DNA from: Parabacteroides sp. PFB2-10
GTDB lineage: Bacteria; Bacteroidota; Bacteroidia; Bacteroidales; Tannerellaceae
DNA: 64,000 nucleotides
NCBI RefSeq assembly: GCF_029893085.1
Contig: NZ_JARXWI010000001.1
Coordinates: forward strand, 310,001 to 374,000
Direction of reading: 5' to 3'
Positions 1 to 9,057 of the stretch are shown one piece after another. Within the stretch, counting starts at the first letter, position 1, and each line of letters starts with the position of its first letter. The notes under the pieces are model-generated. The model did no database searches and was not told where the DNA came from. It saw nothing but the letters and a program-made list of their open reading frames with translations. Made by a program: the position numbers and the translations under genes.

Positions 1-515
1 TCACCCTTACGTCCGAAGATACTGCGTATGCCCTCTTCGATCTTTTCGAAATCGATTTTCAGGAAAGGAGCGGCAGCGCCCAGCATCACGATATTGGCGG
101 CGCGACTGGTGGCTACCTCTTTCGCGATGGCCTCCACATCTAATACCACTTTGTGCGGCAGTTTATTCAGTTCTGCCTCTACCTTTTCCATCTCCGGATA
201 ATTCGGGATGTTGATGAAAGGCTGTGAATTGGTCACCAACCAACCATCTTTCTTCAGGAAAGGCAGGTAGCGCAGGCTTTCCATCGGCTCCAAGGAGATG
301 ATCAGATCGGCCTGTCCCAAGGCAATCAGGTCGGAAGCGATCGGCTTATCAGACAAACGCAGGTTGGATTGCACATCGCCTCCACGCTGGCTCATGCCAT
401 GTACTTCAGCTTGTTTCATATACAACCCCTCTTTCAGGGCTGCTTCGCCAATGACGGCGGCGATGGAGAGGATGCCCTGGCCTCCTACTCCGGATAGGAT
501 AATATCTATTTTCAT
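1..515 (-). CDS. iorB: indolepyruvate ferredoxin oxidoreductase subunit beta (partial at window edge)
   Basis: Beta (gamma-type) subunit of indolepyruvate:ferredoxin oxidoreductase, which oxidatively decarboxylates aryl pyruvates from aromatic amino acids to aryl-acyl-CoA in the cytoplasm. The translation starts MKIDIILSGVGGQGI, the glycine-rich start typical of this family, and stays open to base 1, so the C-terminus lies outside the window. Its ATG overlaps the stop of the alpha subunit gene in an ATGA arrangement (512-515), which indicates translational coupling and a two-subunit complex. The partner gene immediately upstream makes the assignment firm. Confidence 0.9.
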   Translation of the reverse strand, partial: MKIDIILSGVGGQGILSIAAVIGEAALKEGLYMKQAEVHGMSQRGGDVQSNLRLSDKPIASDLIALGQADLIISLEPMESLRYLPFLKKDGWLVTNSQPFINIPNYPEMEKVEAELNKLPHKVVLDVEAIAKEVATSRAANIVMLGAAAPFLKIDFEKIEEGIRSIFGRKG

Positions 516-2113
516 TTCTTTGCGGCTTTACGTTTTCTGGCATAGGTTTGGATACACTCGCGGCGTGGGATAATCACCGACACGCCTTTGTATTCGATCT
601 CTTCGCGGATGATGGTTTTCATCTCTTCGAAATTCTTCTTCAAAGGCACCATCACGCGGATATGAGTCGGATCCACCCCGATCCCGGCGCAGATAGATTC
701 GATTCGGCCTGTGCCGGCAGAGTCTTGTCCTCCCGTCATAGCGGTGGTCTCATTGTCGGAGATAATGATGGTGATCGGTGTATTCTCGTTCACACAGTCC
801 AACAGACCGGTCATGCCGGAATGGGTAAAGGTGGAGTCGCCAATCACCGATACAGCCGGGAATAGGCCGGCATCGGAAGCCCCTTTCGCCATGGTGATAG
901 AGGCACCCATATCGATACAGGTATCGATCGCGCGGAAAGGAGGCAAGGCACCCAGTGTGTAACAGCCAATATCGCTGAACACTTTGGCCGCTCCATTATA
1001 TTCTAACAACACTTCATTCAATGCTTCATACACATCGCGGTGGCCACATCCCTGACACAAGGCAGGCGGGCGTTGCTCTACGACTTCCGGTATCGCATAG
1101 AAACTCTCGATCTTTTTGCCCAGTGCGCGGCCTACCGCGTCGGGATTCAGTTCGCCTTCGCGTTGCAGCGTTCCGTCCAATCGTCCGTGAACGATAACTC
1201 CTTTATTCAGGTATCCTTTCAGTTGTTCTTCCACCATAGGGAAACCCTCTTCCAGTACCAGGATCTCTTTACACTCAGCGGCCAGTTTCTCTACCATTTT
1301 GCGTGGAAGAGGATACTGGGTAATCTTCAATACCGGGTGTTCGAAGCCTTCGGGATAATTCTCCGACAGGTAGTTGAACGCGATACCGGTGGTAATGATT
1401 CCCAGTTCTTTATTGGGTGCATCGAAATATTGGTTGTAGGTTGACTCTTCCGATTCTTTGGTAAAAACATCCTGCGCCTCTAATAATACTTTATAGCGTT
1501 TGCGAGCCAGAGCAGGAAGAAGCACAAAACGCTGACGGCCATCCGCCGGTGTACTCATTGGATTCTCTTCCTTTTGCGGACGGGTAACCACACCGGCACG
1601 GGAATGCGCCATACGAGTGGTGATACGCAACAGGATAGGATAACCCAATTTTTCAGAAAGAGCAAAGCCATCATATACCATGTCATATGCCTCCTGTTGA
1701 TTGGAAGGTTCCAATATAGGAATCATAGCAAAGTTGCCATAGAAGCGGTTGTCTTGCTCGTTCTGGGAGGAGTGCATCGAAGGGTCGTCGGCCGTAACAA
1801 TAATCATCCCGCCATGAATCCCGCTCATCGCAGCATTCATAAAGCAGTCGGCAGCCACATTCAGCCCCACATGTTTCATACAGCAAAGGGTTCGCTTCCC
1901 TGCATAACTCATTCCCAGGGCTGTTTCCATCGCCGTTTTCTCGTTTGTGCTCCATCGGCTGTGAATGCCACGTTCCTTCGCGATCGGGGAAGCCTGGATA
2001 TATTCCGTGATTTCAGTGGAAGGGGTTCCCGGATAGGCATAGACACCGGAAAGGCCGGCGTCGATAGCCGCTTGCGCAATGGCCTCATCCCCTAAAAAAA
2101 GATGTTTTCCCAT
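512..2113 (-). CDS. iorA: indolepyruvate ferredoxin oxidoreductase subunit alpha, lacking the ferredoxin domain
   Basis: Catalytic TPP-dependent subunit, 533 aa. Visible parts: an N-terminal pyrimidine-binding domain starting near YPGTPSTEI (residues 27-35), a middle domain, and a C-terminal TPP domain with CQGCGH near 353, GDSTFTHSG near 425 and NETTAMTGGQ near 444. IorA proteins of archaea and many bacteria continue into a C-terminal ferredoxin-like domain with two CxxCxxC clusters. Here the protein stops after a basic tail with a single Cys (520), so the [4Fe-4S] domain is absent. Electron transfer would then need a separate ferredoxin or other partner (inference). Start supported by a TAnnTTTG promoter about 80 bases upstream. 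Confidence 0.92.
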   Translation of the reverse strand: MGKHLFLGDEAIAQAAIDAGLSGVYAYPGTPSTEITEYIQASPIAKERGIHSRWSTNEKTAMETALGMSYAGKRTLCCMKHVGLNVAADCFMNAAMSGIHGGMIIVTADDPSMHSSQNEQDNRFYGNFAMIPILEPSNQQEAYDMVYDGFALSEKLGYPILLRITTRMAHSRAGVVTRPQKEENPMSTPADGRQRFVLLPALARKRYKVLLEAQDVFTKESEESTYNQYFDAPNKELGIITTGIAFNYLSENYPEGFEHPVLKITQYPLPRKMVEKLAAECKEILVLEEGFPMVEEQLKGYLNKGVIVHGRLDGTLQREGELNPDAVGRALGKKIESFYAIPEVVEQRPPALCQGCGHRDVYEALNEVLLEYNGAAKVFSDIGCYTLGALPPFRAIDTCIDMGASITMAKGASDAGLFPAVSVIGDSTFTHSGMTGLLDCVNENTPITIIISDNETTAMTGGQDSAGTGRIESICAGIGVDPTHIRVMVPLKKNFEEMKTIIREEIEYKGVSVIIPRRECIQTYARKRKAAKK

Positions 2114-2194
2114 ATAGATTATGTTTTCTATGATGATTGTTGACTAATTATGTTTCGGCACGTTATGACGCACAATGGCGCGCTGTGACGCCTA

Positions 2195-2228
2195 CAAATA
2201 TACGCCTTTTGGTTTTATCACCGACAAA
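2195..2228 (-). promoter_or_regulatory. promoter of iorAB
   Basis: On the minus strand a -7 element TATATTTG (2195-2202) has a TTTG (2225-2228) 22 bases upstream, close to the Bacteroidetes TTTG / TAnnTTTG pattern. It lies in the gap between the mltG stop and the iorA start, so iorAB have their own promoter. Confidence 0.55.
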
Positions 2229-2231
2229 AAC

Positions 2232-3275
2232 CTATCGAATATTCCTTCGGTTGAGTTCCTGCCGGTAGCGGTTTGCGTTGTTGTTGTGTTCCCGCAGGGT
2301 AGAGGCAAAATTATGCCTACCGGAAAAATCCTCCTTGGCAACCATATAGAGGTAGTTGTGTTTCGCATAGTTTAATACCGCATTCAGTCCCTGAATGGAA
2401 GGAATACGAAGCGGCCCGGGTGGCAAGCCCGGATAGATATAGGTATTATAAGGCGAATCCACCTCGAGATGCACATAAAGAATACGTTGAAGCATAAAGT
2501 CACCCACGGCATATTTCACCGTCGGATCGGCCTGCAAAAGCATGCCCCGGTGAAGACGATTGATGTAAAGACCGGCTACCACCGGAAACTCATCCGCCAC
2601 AGCCGTCTCTTCCTCTACGATAGAGGCTAAGACAGCCACCTCTGTCGGAGTCAGCCCGATCGACTCCGCCTTCTTCCGGCGTTCGTCCGTCCAGAAAGCA
2701 TCATACTCCCGTTTCATGCGGGTTAAAAGAGCGTCGGGCGATATGTTCCAATAGACCTCATAGGTGTTCGGAATAAACAAACAACGGATTGTCTCCAGAT
2801 CGAAGCCCAACGAATCGCAATAGGCCGGATCGGTCAGGCGGTTCAGAATATCTTCGGACGAGAGCATCAGCTGTTCGTCCAGCCGTCGGGTCAGATCTTC
2901 CAGGAAACGTATATTATTAAAGGTAATACGCGTAGCAGTTTGCTGCCCGCGTCGCAGTCGATTCAATAGATCCAGGTTACTCATTTCCGGCTCTACCGCA
3001 TAACGGCCCGTACGCATGGTCTCGGGATAATGCAAGCGATTGGCCAACCAACGAAAGCTTCCCTCGTTTGAGCAGGCGGCGGAATCAGTCAATTGGGCGC
3101 ATAAATCATCGAAATTTTTTCGCTCATCCACATAGACATAGACCCTGTCGGAGGGGTTGAAATTGGGACGCATAGCCGTTTGATACAGCCAATACCCTGC
3201 CGCTGCGGCAACAAGCAGTAAACTAAAAAGGATCCCTAAAGCAATGACCCATTTGGAACGTTTGGTAACACCCAT
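2232..3275 (-). CDS. mltG: endolytic murein transglycosylase MltG (YceG-like)
   Basis: Inner-membrane lytic transglycosylase that cleaves nascent glycan strands and sets their length. 347 aa, usual for the family. It has a short basic N-terminus and one transmembrane helix (about residues 9-30), a LysM-like region, and the catalytic YceG domain with ASIVEEET at 217-224; Glu221 aligns with the catalytic Glu of E. coli MltG. NRL and LLQADPTVKYA follow as usual. Neighbours on both sides are separated by promoters, so it is probably monocistronic. Confidence 0.93.
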   Translation of the reverse strand: MGVTKRSKWVIALGILFSLLLVAAAAGYWLYQTAMRPNFNPSDRVYVYVDERKNFDDLCAQLTDSAACSNEGSFRWLANRLHYPETMRTGRYAVEPEMSNLDLLNRLRRGQQTATRITFNNIRFLEDLTRRLDEQLMLSSEDILNRLTDPAYCDSLGFDLETIRCLFIPNTYEVYWNISPDALLTRMKREYDAFWTDERRKKAESIGLTPTEVAVLASIVEEETAVADEFPVVAGLYINRLHRGMLLQADPTVKYAVGDFMLQRILYVHLEVDSPYNTYIYPGLPPGPLRIPSIQGLNAVLNYAKHNYLYMVAKEDFSGRHNFASTLREHNNNANRYRQELNRRNIR

Positions 3276-3307
3276 CTTTATAATGCTTTGACTATCAGAA
3301 TAAGCAG

Positions 3308-3315
3308 CAAAAGTA
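3308..3315 (-). promoter_or_regulatory. possible promoter of mltG
   Basis: TACTTTTG on the minus strand matches TAnnTTTG and lies 33 bases before the mltG start. No clear TTTG is seen at the expected -33 position, so this is weaker than the other promoters listed. Confidence 0.35.
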
Positions 3316-3348
3316 GCATCTTTTTCTTTAAAAAACGCGCTAAAAGGC

Positions 3349-3378
3349 TTTGTTTATTGAAAATTACGGCTATCTTTG
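3349..3378 (+). promoter_or_regulatory. promoter of tRNA-Ser
   Basis: TTTG (3349-3352) and TATCTTTG (3371-3378) are separated by 18 bases, and the -7 element ends 36 bases before the tRNA. The match to the Bacteroidetes promoter pattern is good. Confidence 0.55.
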
Positions 3379-3414
3379 CAGCGCAATTCCCAAAGAATAA
3401 ACCCGGGAAATGAA

Positions 3415-3501
3415 GGAAGTGTGGGTGAGTGGCTGAAACCACCAGTTTGCTAAACTGACGATATCGTAAGGTATCCGCGAGTTCGAATCTCGCCGCTTCC
3501 G
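3415..3501 (+). tRNA. tRNA-Ser (anticodon GCT)
   Basis: Class II tRNA of 87 bases. The acceptor stem GGAAGTG (3415-3421) pairs with CGCTTCC (3494-3500), with one G-T pair. Anticodon stem CAGTT/AACTG encloses loop TGCTAAA, giving anticodon GCT, which reads AGC/AGT. A long variable arm and a GTTCGAATC T-loop region follow. The discriminator is G, followed by CA, so a full CCA is not encoded. Confidence 0.95.
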
Positions 3502-3504
3502 CAA

Positions 3505-3530
3505 AAAGCCTGAATTTTCAGGCTTTTTTT
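3505..3530 (+). terminator. rho-independent terminator of tRNA-Ser
   Basis: AAAGCCTGAA and TTCAGGCTTT form a short-loop hairpin ending in a run of T, four bases after the tRNA. Confidence 0.85.
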
Positions 3531-3564
3531 GTGCCCGAACCTGAACAAAACTCCCAAATCAATG

Positions 3565-3712
3565 TGTAAGCAGAAAGTGGCATTTTTGGCCAAAACTTAC
3601 TCCTTTTACTTACACTTCAATTGTTAACAAATACTAACTCCCGGGACTTTGTTCACAAAGTCCCGGGTTTTTGATGAGATTCTCCCGGCAAAATATCATT
3701 TTGTCAAAATGA
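3565..3712 (-). repeat. dispersed intergenic repeat, copy A
   Basis: Member of a family of at least four copies in this window (also near 8.9, 19.3 and 36.5 kb). It holds two hairpins: a GTAAG...CTTAC-type stem (about 3571-3615) and a perfect 13-bp palindrome CCCGGGACTTTGT (3640-3652) with ACAAAGTCCCGGG (3655-3667). A second palindrome-like motif ATCATTTTGTCAAAATGA follows at about 3694-3711. Orientation is opposite to copies B and D. It fills the gap between the tRNA terminator and the 3' end of the M6 protease gene. Confidence 0.7.
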
Positions 3713-3733
3713 CGTTTCTTAATTTTTGGCTAT

Positions 3734-6700
3734 TTACGGGGTCAGTTTTATGGACAATCCGGCAGGTGTACCACTTCGGACGTTGAGAACATGATCTTTA
3801 TATCCCTTTTTGCTAAAGACGATATCTTTTTCTCCCGGGATGTCGGGATAGGAAAATGTCCCGTTTTTATCCGAGTATACGGGTACGCCCTTGCCAAAGC
3901 CGGCATTGTAGGGTACCACCGTGATGGCTACGCCTGCCAAAGGCCGACCTGTTTTGGCATCGGTCACCGTGCCGGTAATGTTTTCGGTATGGTTCTTTTC
4001 GACCAGATCCAGTGTGTTGCTGGCAAATGCATTACGTAGGAACACCCGCGTGGTATTCACAGAGAACGGCATGGTGCAGGCACTCATATAGCCGGGTCTA
4101 CTCACCTCGACGTAATAGGGACCGCCCGCCGGGACATCACGCAAAATATCGTCGCCATCGTCGGTGCCTACGCTTTGCAATGGGTCGCCAACGGGAACGC
4201 CATCCAACGTTTTCAGTTGGTAGGATATCTCGGTGGATTTCGTACCGGTGCGCAGGTGAACCTCCTGCCATTTGCTTAGGGTGATATCCCTGTCCGTTAC
4301 ATTGGAGGCCAGTAAGAAATTGTAACCGCCGCCGACTCCATACACCGCCTTGTTGGCCGGATAGACACGATCATTGGGATCTAAGCCATAACTCCGTCCC
4401 AGGTTCAGATACAATTCACCGGCTCGTGCATCTTTCACCCGTATATGGTGACCGAATCCGGTTCCGCTCACATCCACTGCCACCGCAGCGAAGGGTTTGT
4501 TCCGGCTCTCTACCCTGGCATCGATCTCATATCTACCCTGCGCATCCGTCTTGTAAGGCCCGCCCAATATTTTGTAAGCGTTGCCTATATTCAAGATATA
4601 TACGTCGACACCCGCCAAAGGTGTGGCGTCGCTACCATCGGATTTCTCGCCACCGTAGACGGTTCCGCTTACCTTATAGGTCAGGCGGTGCAACTGTATG
4701 GTTTCGGTTATTATATCGGTGTTGGTCACAGCAAAAGCGCTTCCTTCGCCAGAGAAATAGCTTGACTTTTCCGCCGTAACATAGTAGCCCGTACCGGCCG
4801 GCACACCGGGTATATGATAATTGCCGTCCCAGTCGGATTTCGCTCTCGCTACGACCTGATCGGCACTATTGAAGAGCGTCACTTCCGATTCTACGCCGAT
4901 GAAACTGCCGGGAGCCGGCCCCGGAGTGTCGCAAACGATCCGTCCGCTCACGGTGTAGCGCGGGGCATTGCCTACATACACTGTTCCGCCGCGACTGAAA
5001 ATGGCCGGTTCATAATCGGTGTAGTCGTAGTAACACAATATATTGTCTTTAACGTAATATTTATAAAGATCTGCCAAAGGATCGGTGCTGGCCTTCCCCG
5101 CTGCATCCTTGATAGTTCCTACGCCATCGAAACCCGGATCGCCGGCTTTCAACACCTGGCCACGCCAATTGAATAGCGTTACGTCAGTAATCGTAGCATC
5201 AATAGCATGTTCTCCTGCCGCCGCATCGGTTTTGGCTCTGAACTTCAGGCTGAGAATAGTGTCCTTATTGACCATTCGGTCGCCCGAGGCCGTGATGGTG
5301 AGCCTGCCCTTGGAAGCGTCTGCAGTATCGATCTCGTAGGTGAAATCATTGGAATTATGCGTTGACACATATTCAATATGAGCCGCGTCGAACCGAACGA
5401 TCATCCGGTATCCGGCGACTCCGCCCGGCACACCCAGCGGAGTGGCCACACGAATAACGCCGTTATTGTAAGGCGCAGCAGGCGTGGGTTCGGTAGCCGG
5501 GCTCTGGATATCGTTCACAGCAGAGGTGCCGAGGGTGAAAATATCGAAGTCTACCGTAAAGAGATCATCAGGTTGTACGTAGTTGTCGGAGGCCGTCAAT
5601 ACACCCTGGTAAACGTGCTTGGCAGGACCGGGAAAGGCTTCGTTCACGGTCGTCGTAGCTACTCCGGTATACTCAACCTCTATTTTATCATAGAATTCGT
5701 TGCTTTCAAGAACCCTAACCCTGAGGCCGAGATTGGGATCTTGCCAGACATCGCCCTCTTTCAGGCCACTATTGCCGGTACATAATTTAAAGCCCCCCGC
5801 GCCGTGGCCGGTTTCCCATGTGGGATTGGCAATCATATTGATCACCACGCCGCTATTGTCGCCATTCATGGTATTGTCGGCACCCAATGGTTTGCGTACT
5901 TCTAACGCATAGAAAGTCGGGAAAGATTTGATGGCATGCGTTTCGCCGCCCACCCACGGGTTGGTAAACCAGTCGTACCAGTTGTAGTTTCCTTTTTGGG
6001 GATTCCAACCATTGCCCCATAATGCTCCAAAAGTATCGCGGGTACGCCATTCCTTGGGTATCACAACCATCCTGGTCTCAATAGCCGGATCGTCCGTATA
6101 GCTGCCGCCGTCGCCCGGGTAACTGCTTAAGGCGCGGACGGTAACGATCTCTTTTTCGCCAGGCAATATCACTTTAACCTCATTATCTGGGATCCAACCC
6201 GTGCGAAATTTCCTCCAAGCTGTGAGATCCTGCGTGTCTTTTCCGAACTTTTGGCCAACGGTGCTCTCGCCGGTATTCCTGTAATTGACGGCGCTATTGA
6301 CGCTTTTTCCGTCGAGCCAGGGCATCCAACCATAGTAATAATCATCGAACATACCCATGCCATGCAGGAATTCATGCATACTGATGCTGACAGCATGCCT
6401 GGGGTCACCGCGCGACCATAGGTTTTTTATGCCGAACACGCCGGAACCCACTACGCGACCTTCCCGGGTTTTGACACCCGGCTCATGGCGAAATTCGCTT
6501 TCGCGCTGCGGGAGCGCCTGGTCGTTAAAGGAGAAGGAGGTATCGAGGCCACCGCCTCCCTGCAGTCCTGCCCGATGACCGAAGGCATTGATGGGCACGA
6601 TTGTGTAAATAAAGTCAATATCTTCTATATCCAGACCCGGTATGTCGCGATAAGCCGCATCGATGCCCGCCTGATGGAGCCGGGCGAACTGGCGGTAATC

Positions 6701-7444
6701 TTCACAATCGGCAGGCCCCTGCACGGCATAGCCTATCATCGGCCCGTCCAGGTGAAACCAAGGCCATCTGCCCGTTTCCGGATCAAGCCCCTGCACCTCT
6801 GCCAGCCGCTTATTGAGACATTCTACCTCGATCTCCATTTTACCCAGGGAAATCTCGTTGACGATCTGTATCAATCCCTTGAAGTCGTCGGCCGGATCAG
6901 TACTTTCCCAGGTGAAATGGGCAGGAGGCATATTCTTTAAGCCATTCGCTCCGTAATAGTGGTACCCGGGCGATCCGGCAAAGCCGTTGGAACCGAAAAA
7001 GGTACTCTCGTAAAGAACCTGCGGATTAGACAAATCGTAAACAGATCCCTGGTTGCGGAAGATATTTCTCTGCAAGCCGTAAGATACACCCACCTCGCCC
7101 TTCAAGTCGGCAAAATCCACGGCAATCACGTAGATCTTAGCCTTGCCGGAAGGTCTGTCCGTAGGGAAAAACAACGTGCCCCCTCCGGCGAAAAAAGGAT
7201 CCACCACCCCATTGGTCAAGATGGAATTCGGTTCAAATTCCCTCTGAGTCACCGCATTTTCCGTACAAAATTCACCGGCGTGTTTATCATCTACTACGAA
7301 TTGGCGAACGATATCCGCGTCCGAGACTGTTTCGCACCTATTGGCGGTATCGGGTTCTGGGTCGGAGGTTCTCATGTGTAGCTGCGCATCCAATGGACAG
7401 AGGCCGACCATAAACAATAGACTTAGTAAAAATAGCTTTTTCAT
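3734..7444 (-). CDS. secreted M6-family-like metalloprotease with C-terminal beta-sandwich repeats
   Basis: Large secreted zinc protease of 1236 aa. It begins with a Sec signal peptide (residues 1-20, ending LDAQ). The catalytic region (about 100-430) carries HEFLHGMGMFD at 357-367, matching the HExxHxxGxxD zinc site of M6 (immune inhibitor A-like) metzincins. A cohesin-like segment follows (about 615-760). Then come several carboxypeptidase-regulatory/Cna-B-like modules with YTVSGR, YKVSGTVYGG and NITGTVTDAKTGRPLAGV. These modules suggest surface display or matrix binding. No sorting signal is evident at the C-terminus. It lies 55 bases after another HExxH protein gene on the same strand, probably one operon. 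The substrate is unknown. Confidence 0.8.
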   Translation of the reverse strand: MKKLFLLSLLFMVGLCPLDAQLHMRTSDPEPDTANRCETVSDADIVRQFVVDDKHAGEFCTENAVTQREFEPNSILTNGVVDPFFAGGGTLFFPTDRPSGKAKIYVIAVDFADLKGEVGVSYGLQRNIFRNQGSVYDLSNPQVLYESTFFGSNGFAGSPGYHYYGANGLKNMPPAHFTWESTDPADDFKGLIQIVNEISLGKMEIEVECLNKRLAEVQGLDPETGRWPWFHLDGPMIGYAVQGPADCEDYRQFARLHQAGIDAAYRDIPGLDIEDIDFIYTIVPINAFGHRAGLQGGGGLDTSFSFNDQALPQRESEFRHEPGVKTREGRVVGSGVFGIKNLWSRGDPRHAVSISMHEFLHGMGMFDDYYYGWMPWLDGKSVNSAVNYRNTGESTVGQKFGKDTQDLTAWRKFRTGWIPDNEVKVILPGEKEIVTVRALSSYPGDGGSYTDDPAIETRMVVIPKEWRTRDTFGALWGNGWNPQKGNYNWYDWFTNPWVGGETHAIKSFPTFYALEVRKPLGADNTMNGDNSGVVINMIANPTWETGHGAGGFKLCTGNSGLKEGDVWQDPNLGLRVRVLESNEFYDKIEVEYTGVATTTVNEAFPGPAKHVYQGVLTASDNYVQPDDLFTVDFDIFTLGTSAVNDIQSPATEPTPAAPYNNGVIRVATPLGVPGGVAGYRMIVRFDAAHIEYVSTHNSNDFTYEIDTADASKGRLTITASGDRMVNKDTILSLKFRAKTDAAAGEHAIDATITDVTLFNWRGQVLKAGDPGFDGVGTIKDAAGKASTDPLADLYKYYVKDNILCYYDYTDYEPAIFSRGGTVYVGNAPRYTVSGRIVCDTPGPAPGSFIGVESEVTLFNSADQVVARAKSDWDGNYHIPGVPAGTGYYVTAEKSSYFSGEGSAFAVTNTDIITETIQLHRLTYKVSGTVYGGEKSDGSDATPLAGVDVYILNIGNAYKILGGPYKTDAQGRYEIDARVESRNKPFAAVAVDVSGTGFGHHIRVKDARAGELYLNLGRSYGLDPNDRVYPANKAVYGVGGGYNFLLASNVTDRDITLSKWQEVHLRTGTKSTEISYQLKTLDGVPVGDPLQSVGTDDGDDILRDVPAGGPYYVEVSRPGYMSACTMPFSVNTTRVFLRNAFASNTLDLVEKNHTENITGTVTDAKTGRPLAGVAITVVPYNAGFGKGVPVYSDKNGTFSYPDIPGEKDIVFSKKGYKDHVLNVRSGTPAGLSIKLTP

Positions 7445-7499
7445 ACGAAGACAGATTAGTTATTGACGTGTTCGTTCGACAGATCGGTTGAGAGGCCGA

Positions 7500-8687
7500 C
7501 TAACGGGATGAAGGATGGGCAGTATTCAACACATCGCCCCAGTTCTTATCAAGCACCATATGGTAGGAGGAGAATATCTTGCTGAAAAAGTCATATCCCT
7601 TACGGTCGTAAGTGTATAGCTCCTCGCGTGTATTGCAACCGGCGCTGTTGCCCTCTGCCATTGCGTTATACCAAACCGCCGTCAGCGTAGCAAAATACTC
7701 GCTTCCGCCGCGCCCCTCTCTCACGTATGGCGTCCACATATTATTGGCGGTAACATTGGCAAAAGCCTCGGCAAGTTCATCCCTGAGCGACGATCCTTCC
7801 GGATAGACGGCGTTGAATGCCGAATGTATTCCGTGGCCGAACTCATGGGCTAAAATACATTCGTCGGCATAGCGGCTTGCATACCCCTCAGGGTAGTAGT
7901 CGGCCGGATGCGTACCGTTGCGTTCGACATTGCAGGCCGAGGTAGCCGCGACAAATCCACCGTATCCTTCTGCCCGGTTCCAGGCATCCCGGATAAAGAT
8001 ACCTCTGTGTTCCGGTATGTTATAGGAGTGCTCGCCCGGACCGAAAATACAGAACACATTGCTGGTGCGCATTTTCTCAATAATGAGCTGAGGAGCTGCG
8101 GAGAGGATAACATCTATGATGTCCGCCGTTTTCTGTACGGTGCGGATATCGACGAACTCACTGCCTTTTACGGGAATACCGGTTTTTGAAGTAACCATCT
8201 TATCATAATAGGGCTTATAAACAACCGGATAAACGACTGAGCTGTTTGCCGGTGTTCCATCGCTGCCGGTAACCGCCGGATTGGCAATGCGCACGGTCAA
8301 TCGGCTCGTCCCCTCTTGCAAGGCCTTCATCTGCTCGGCAGTCAGTTCGGGTGATAAGCGAATCGTCGTTTTATTCTGATTGATCTTAACTCCGTTTAAC
8401 GGATAGTCTGTGATGTTCCAGTACCATGGAACAGATTGAACCATGAGCTGGTTGTCCAATAAAACTTCAAAATAGTCGGTTGCACTAAATGAGTTATTCT
8501 CTTTCGATTGCCCGGCGTTGTGGATGAATTGTGATCCTTTCCAATCCAGTTCAATGAAACGGTTGGTGATCAACTTGGCCTCTTTGATAGTCGGCTCATT
8601 CGTGGATACTTGGCTTTGTGTTTGGGCAGCTACTGTCGTGGCGCACATCAGAAGACTGCAGGCGAGAGTCAACAATGTTTTGTTCAT
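7500..8687 (-). CDS. secreted HExxH zinc-metallopeptidase-like protein
   Basis: 395-aa exported protein with a signal peptide (residues 1-21, TTVAAQ). I do not recognise the exact family. The middle (about 28-160) looks like a beta-rich prodomain or binding domain. The C-terminal part has HEFGH at 281-285, followed by LRDELAEAFAN, whose Glu304 or Glu307 could be the third zinc ligand, as in gluzincins (anthrax-lethal-factor-like HExxH...E arrangement). It is first in a likely operon with the large M6 protease downstream. A protease role is inferred from the zinc motif only. Confidence 0.65.
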   Translation of the reverse strand: MNKTLLTLACSLLMCATTVAAQTQSQVSTNEPTIKEAKLITNRFIELDWKGSQFIHNAGQSKENNSFSATDYFEVLLDNQLMVQSVPWYWNITDYPLNGVKINQNKTTIRLSPELTAEQMKALQEGTSRLTVRIANPAVTGSDGTPANSSVVYPVVYKPYYDKMVTSKTGIPVKGSEFVDIRTVQKTADIIDVILSAAPQLIIEKMRTSNVFCIFGPGEHSYNIPEHRGIFIRDAWNRAEGYGGFVAATSACNVERNGTHPADYYPEGYASRYADECILAHEFGHGIHSAFNAVYPEGSSLRDELAEAFANVTANNMWTPYVREGRGGSEYFATLTAVWYNAMAEGNSAGCNTREELYTYDRKGYDFFSKIFSSYHMVLDKNWGDVLNTAHPSSR

Positions 8688-8736
8688 GTGAGTAATGGGT
8701 ATTAGGTTTAAATAACTTGGAATTTAGTTTGACGTT

Positions 8737-8769
8737 CAAAATTATATTTTTTTCGCATTGAAAATCAAA
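8737..8769 (-). promoter_or_regulatory. promoter of the two-metalloprotease operon
   Basis: On the minus strand TAATTTTG (8737-8744) with TTTG (8766-8769), spacer 21, is 50 bases before the start of the 395-aa gene. It is one of the better matches to the Bacteroidetes promoter pattern here. Confidence 0.6.
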
Positions 8770-8912
8770 GAAAAAGGATTGTTCACACCGTTTTTTCTTT
8801 TTTTAATGGATAATTCTCAATTTGTGATAAAATAACATCCAATTGTTCCCCATTGGAGCAGCAGACGAATTGCTTTACACTTCGCTAAACGAATCGAAGA
8901 TCGGCCTTAGCT

Positions 8913-9046
8913 AAATATCATTTTGTCAAAATCGCGGGACTTTAAACGCAAACTCCCGGGACTTTTTTCACAAAGTCCCGGGAGAAACATTTTTTAACGT
9001 ATCATATTGTAAAGCAAAATAGCCTTTTTGCTTACATTTTGCTATT
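8913..9046 (+). repeat. dispersed intergenic repeat, copy B
   Basis: This copy fills most of the 370-base gap between the fucosidase 3' end and the next promoter. It starts with ATATCATTTTGTCAAAAT and has a perfect 13-bp palindrome, CTCCCGGGACTTT (8953-8965) with AAAGTCCCGGGAG (8972-8984). GAAACATTTTTTAACGTAT and the GTAAAGCAAAA...TTTTTGCTTAC stem follow. Orientation matches copy D. Confidence 0.7.
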
Positions 9047-9057
9047 TTGGATTTGGG

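Noticed and set aside
1040-2095. Long open frames on the plus strand opposite iorA, and similar ones opposite the M6 protease, leuC, leuA and parE
   Set aside because: These are antisense shadows of well-supported genes. Their translations show no recognisable motif and they lack promoters.
3415-3712. Integration site of a genomic island at tRNA-Ser
   Set aside because: No direct repeat of the tRNA 3' end was found downstream in the window, and no integrase is present. The following sequence is the dispersed repeat and ordinary genes.
7445-7499. Separate promoter before the large M6 protease gene
   Set aside because: No TAnnTTTG is found on the minus strand in this 55-base gap, so co-transcription with the upstream HExxH gene is more likely.
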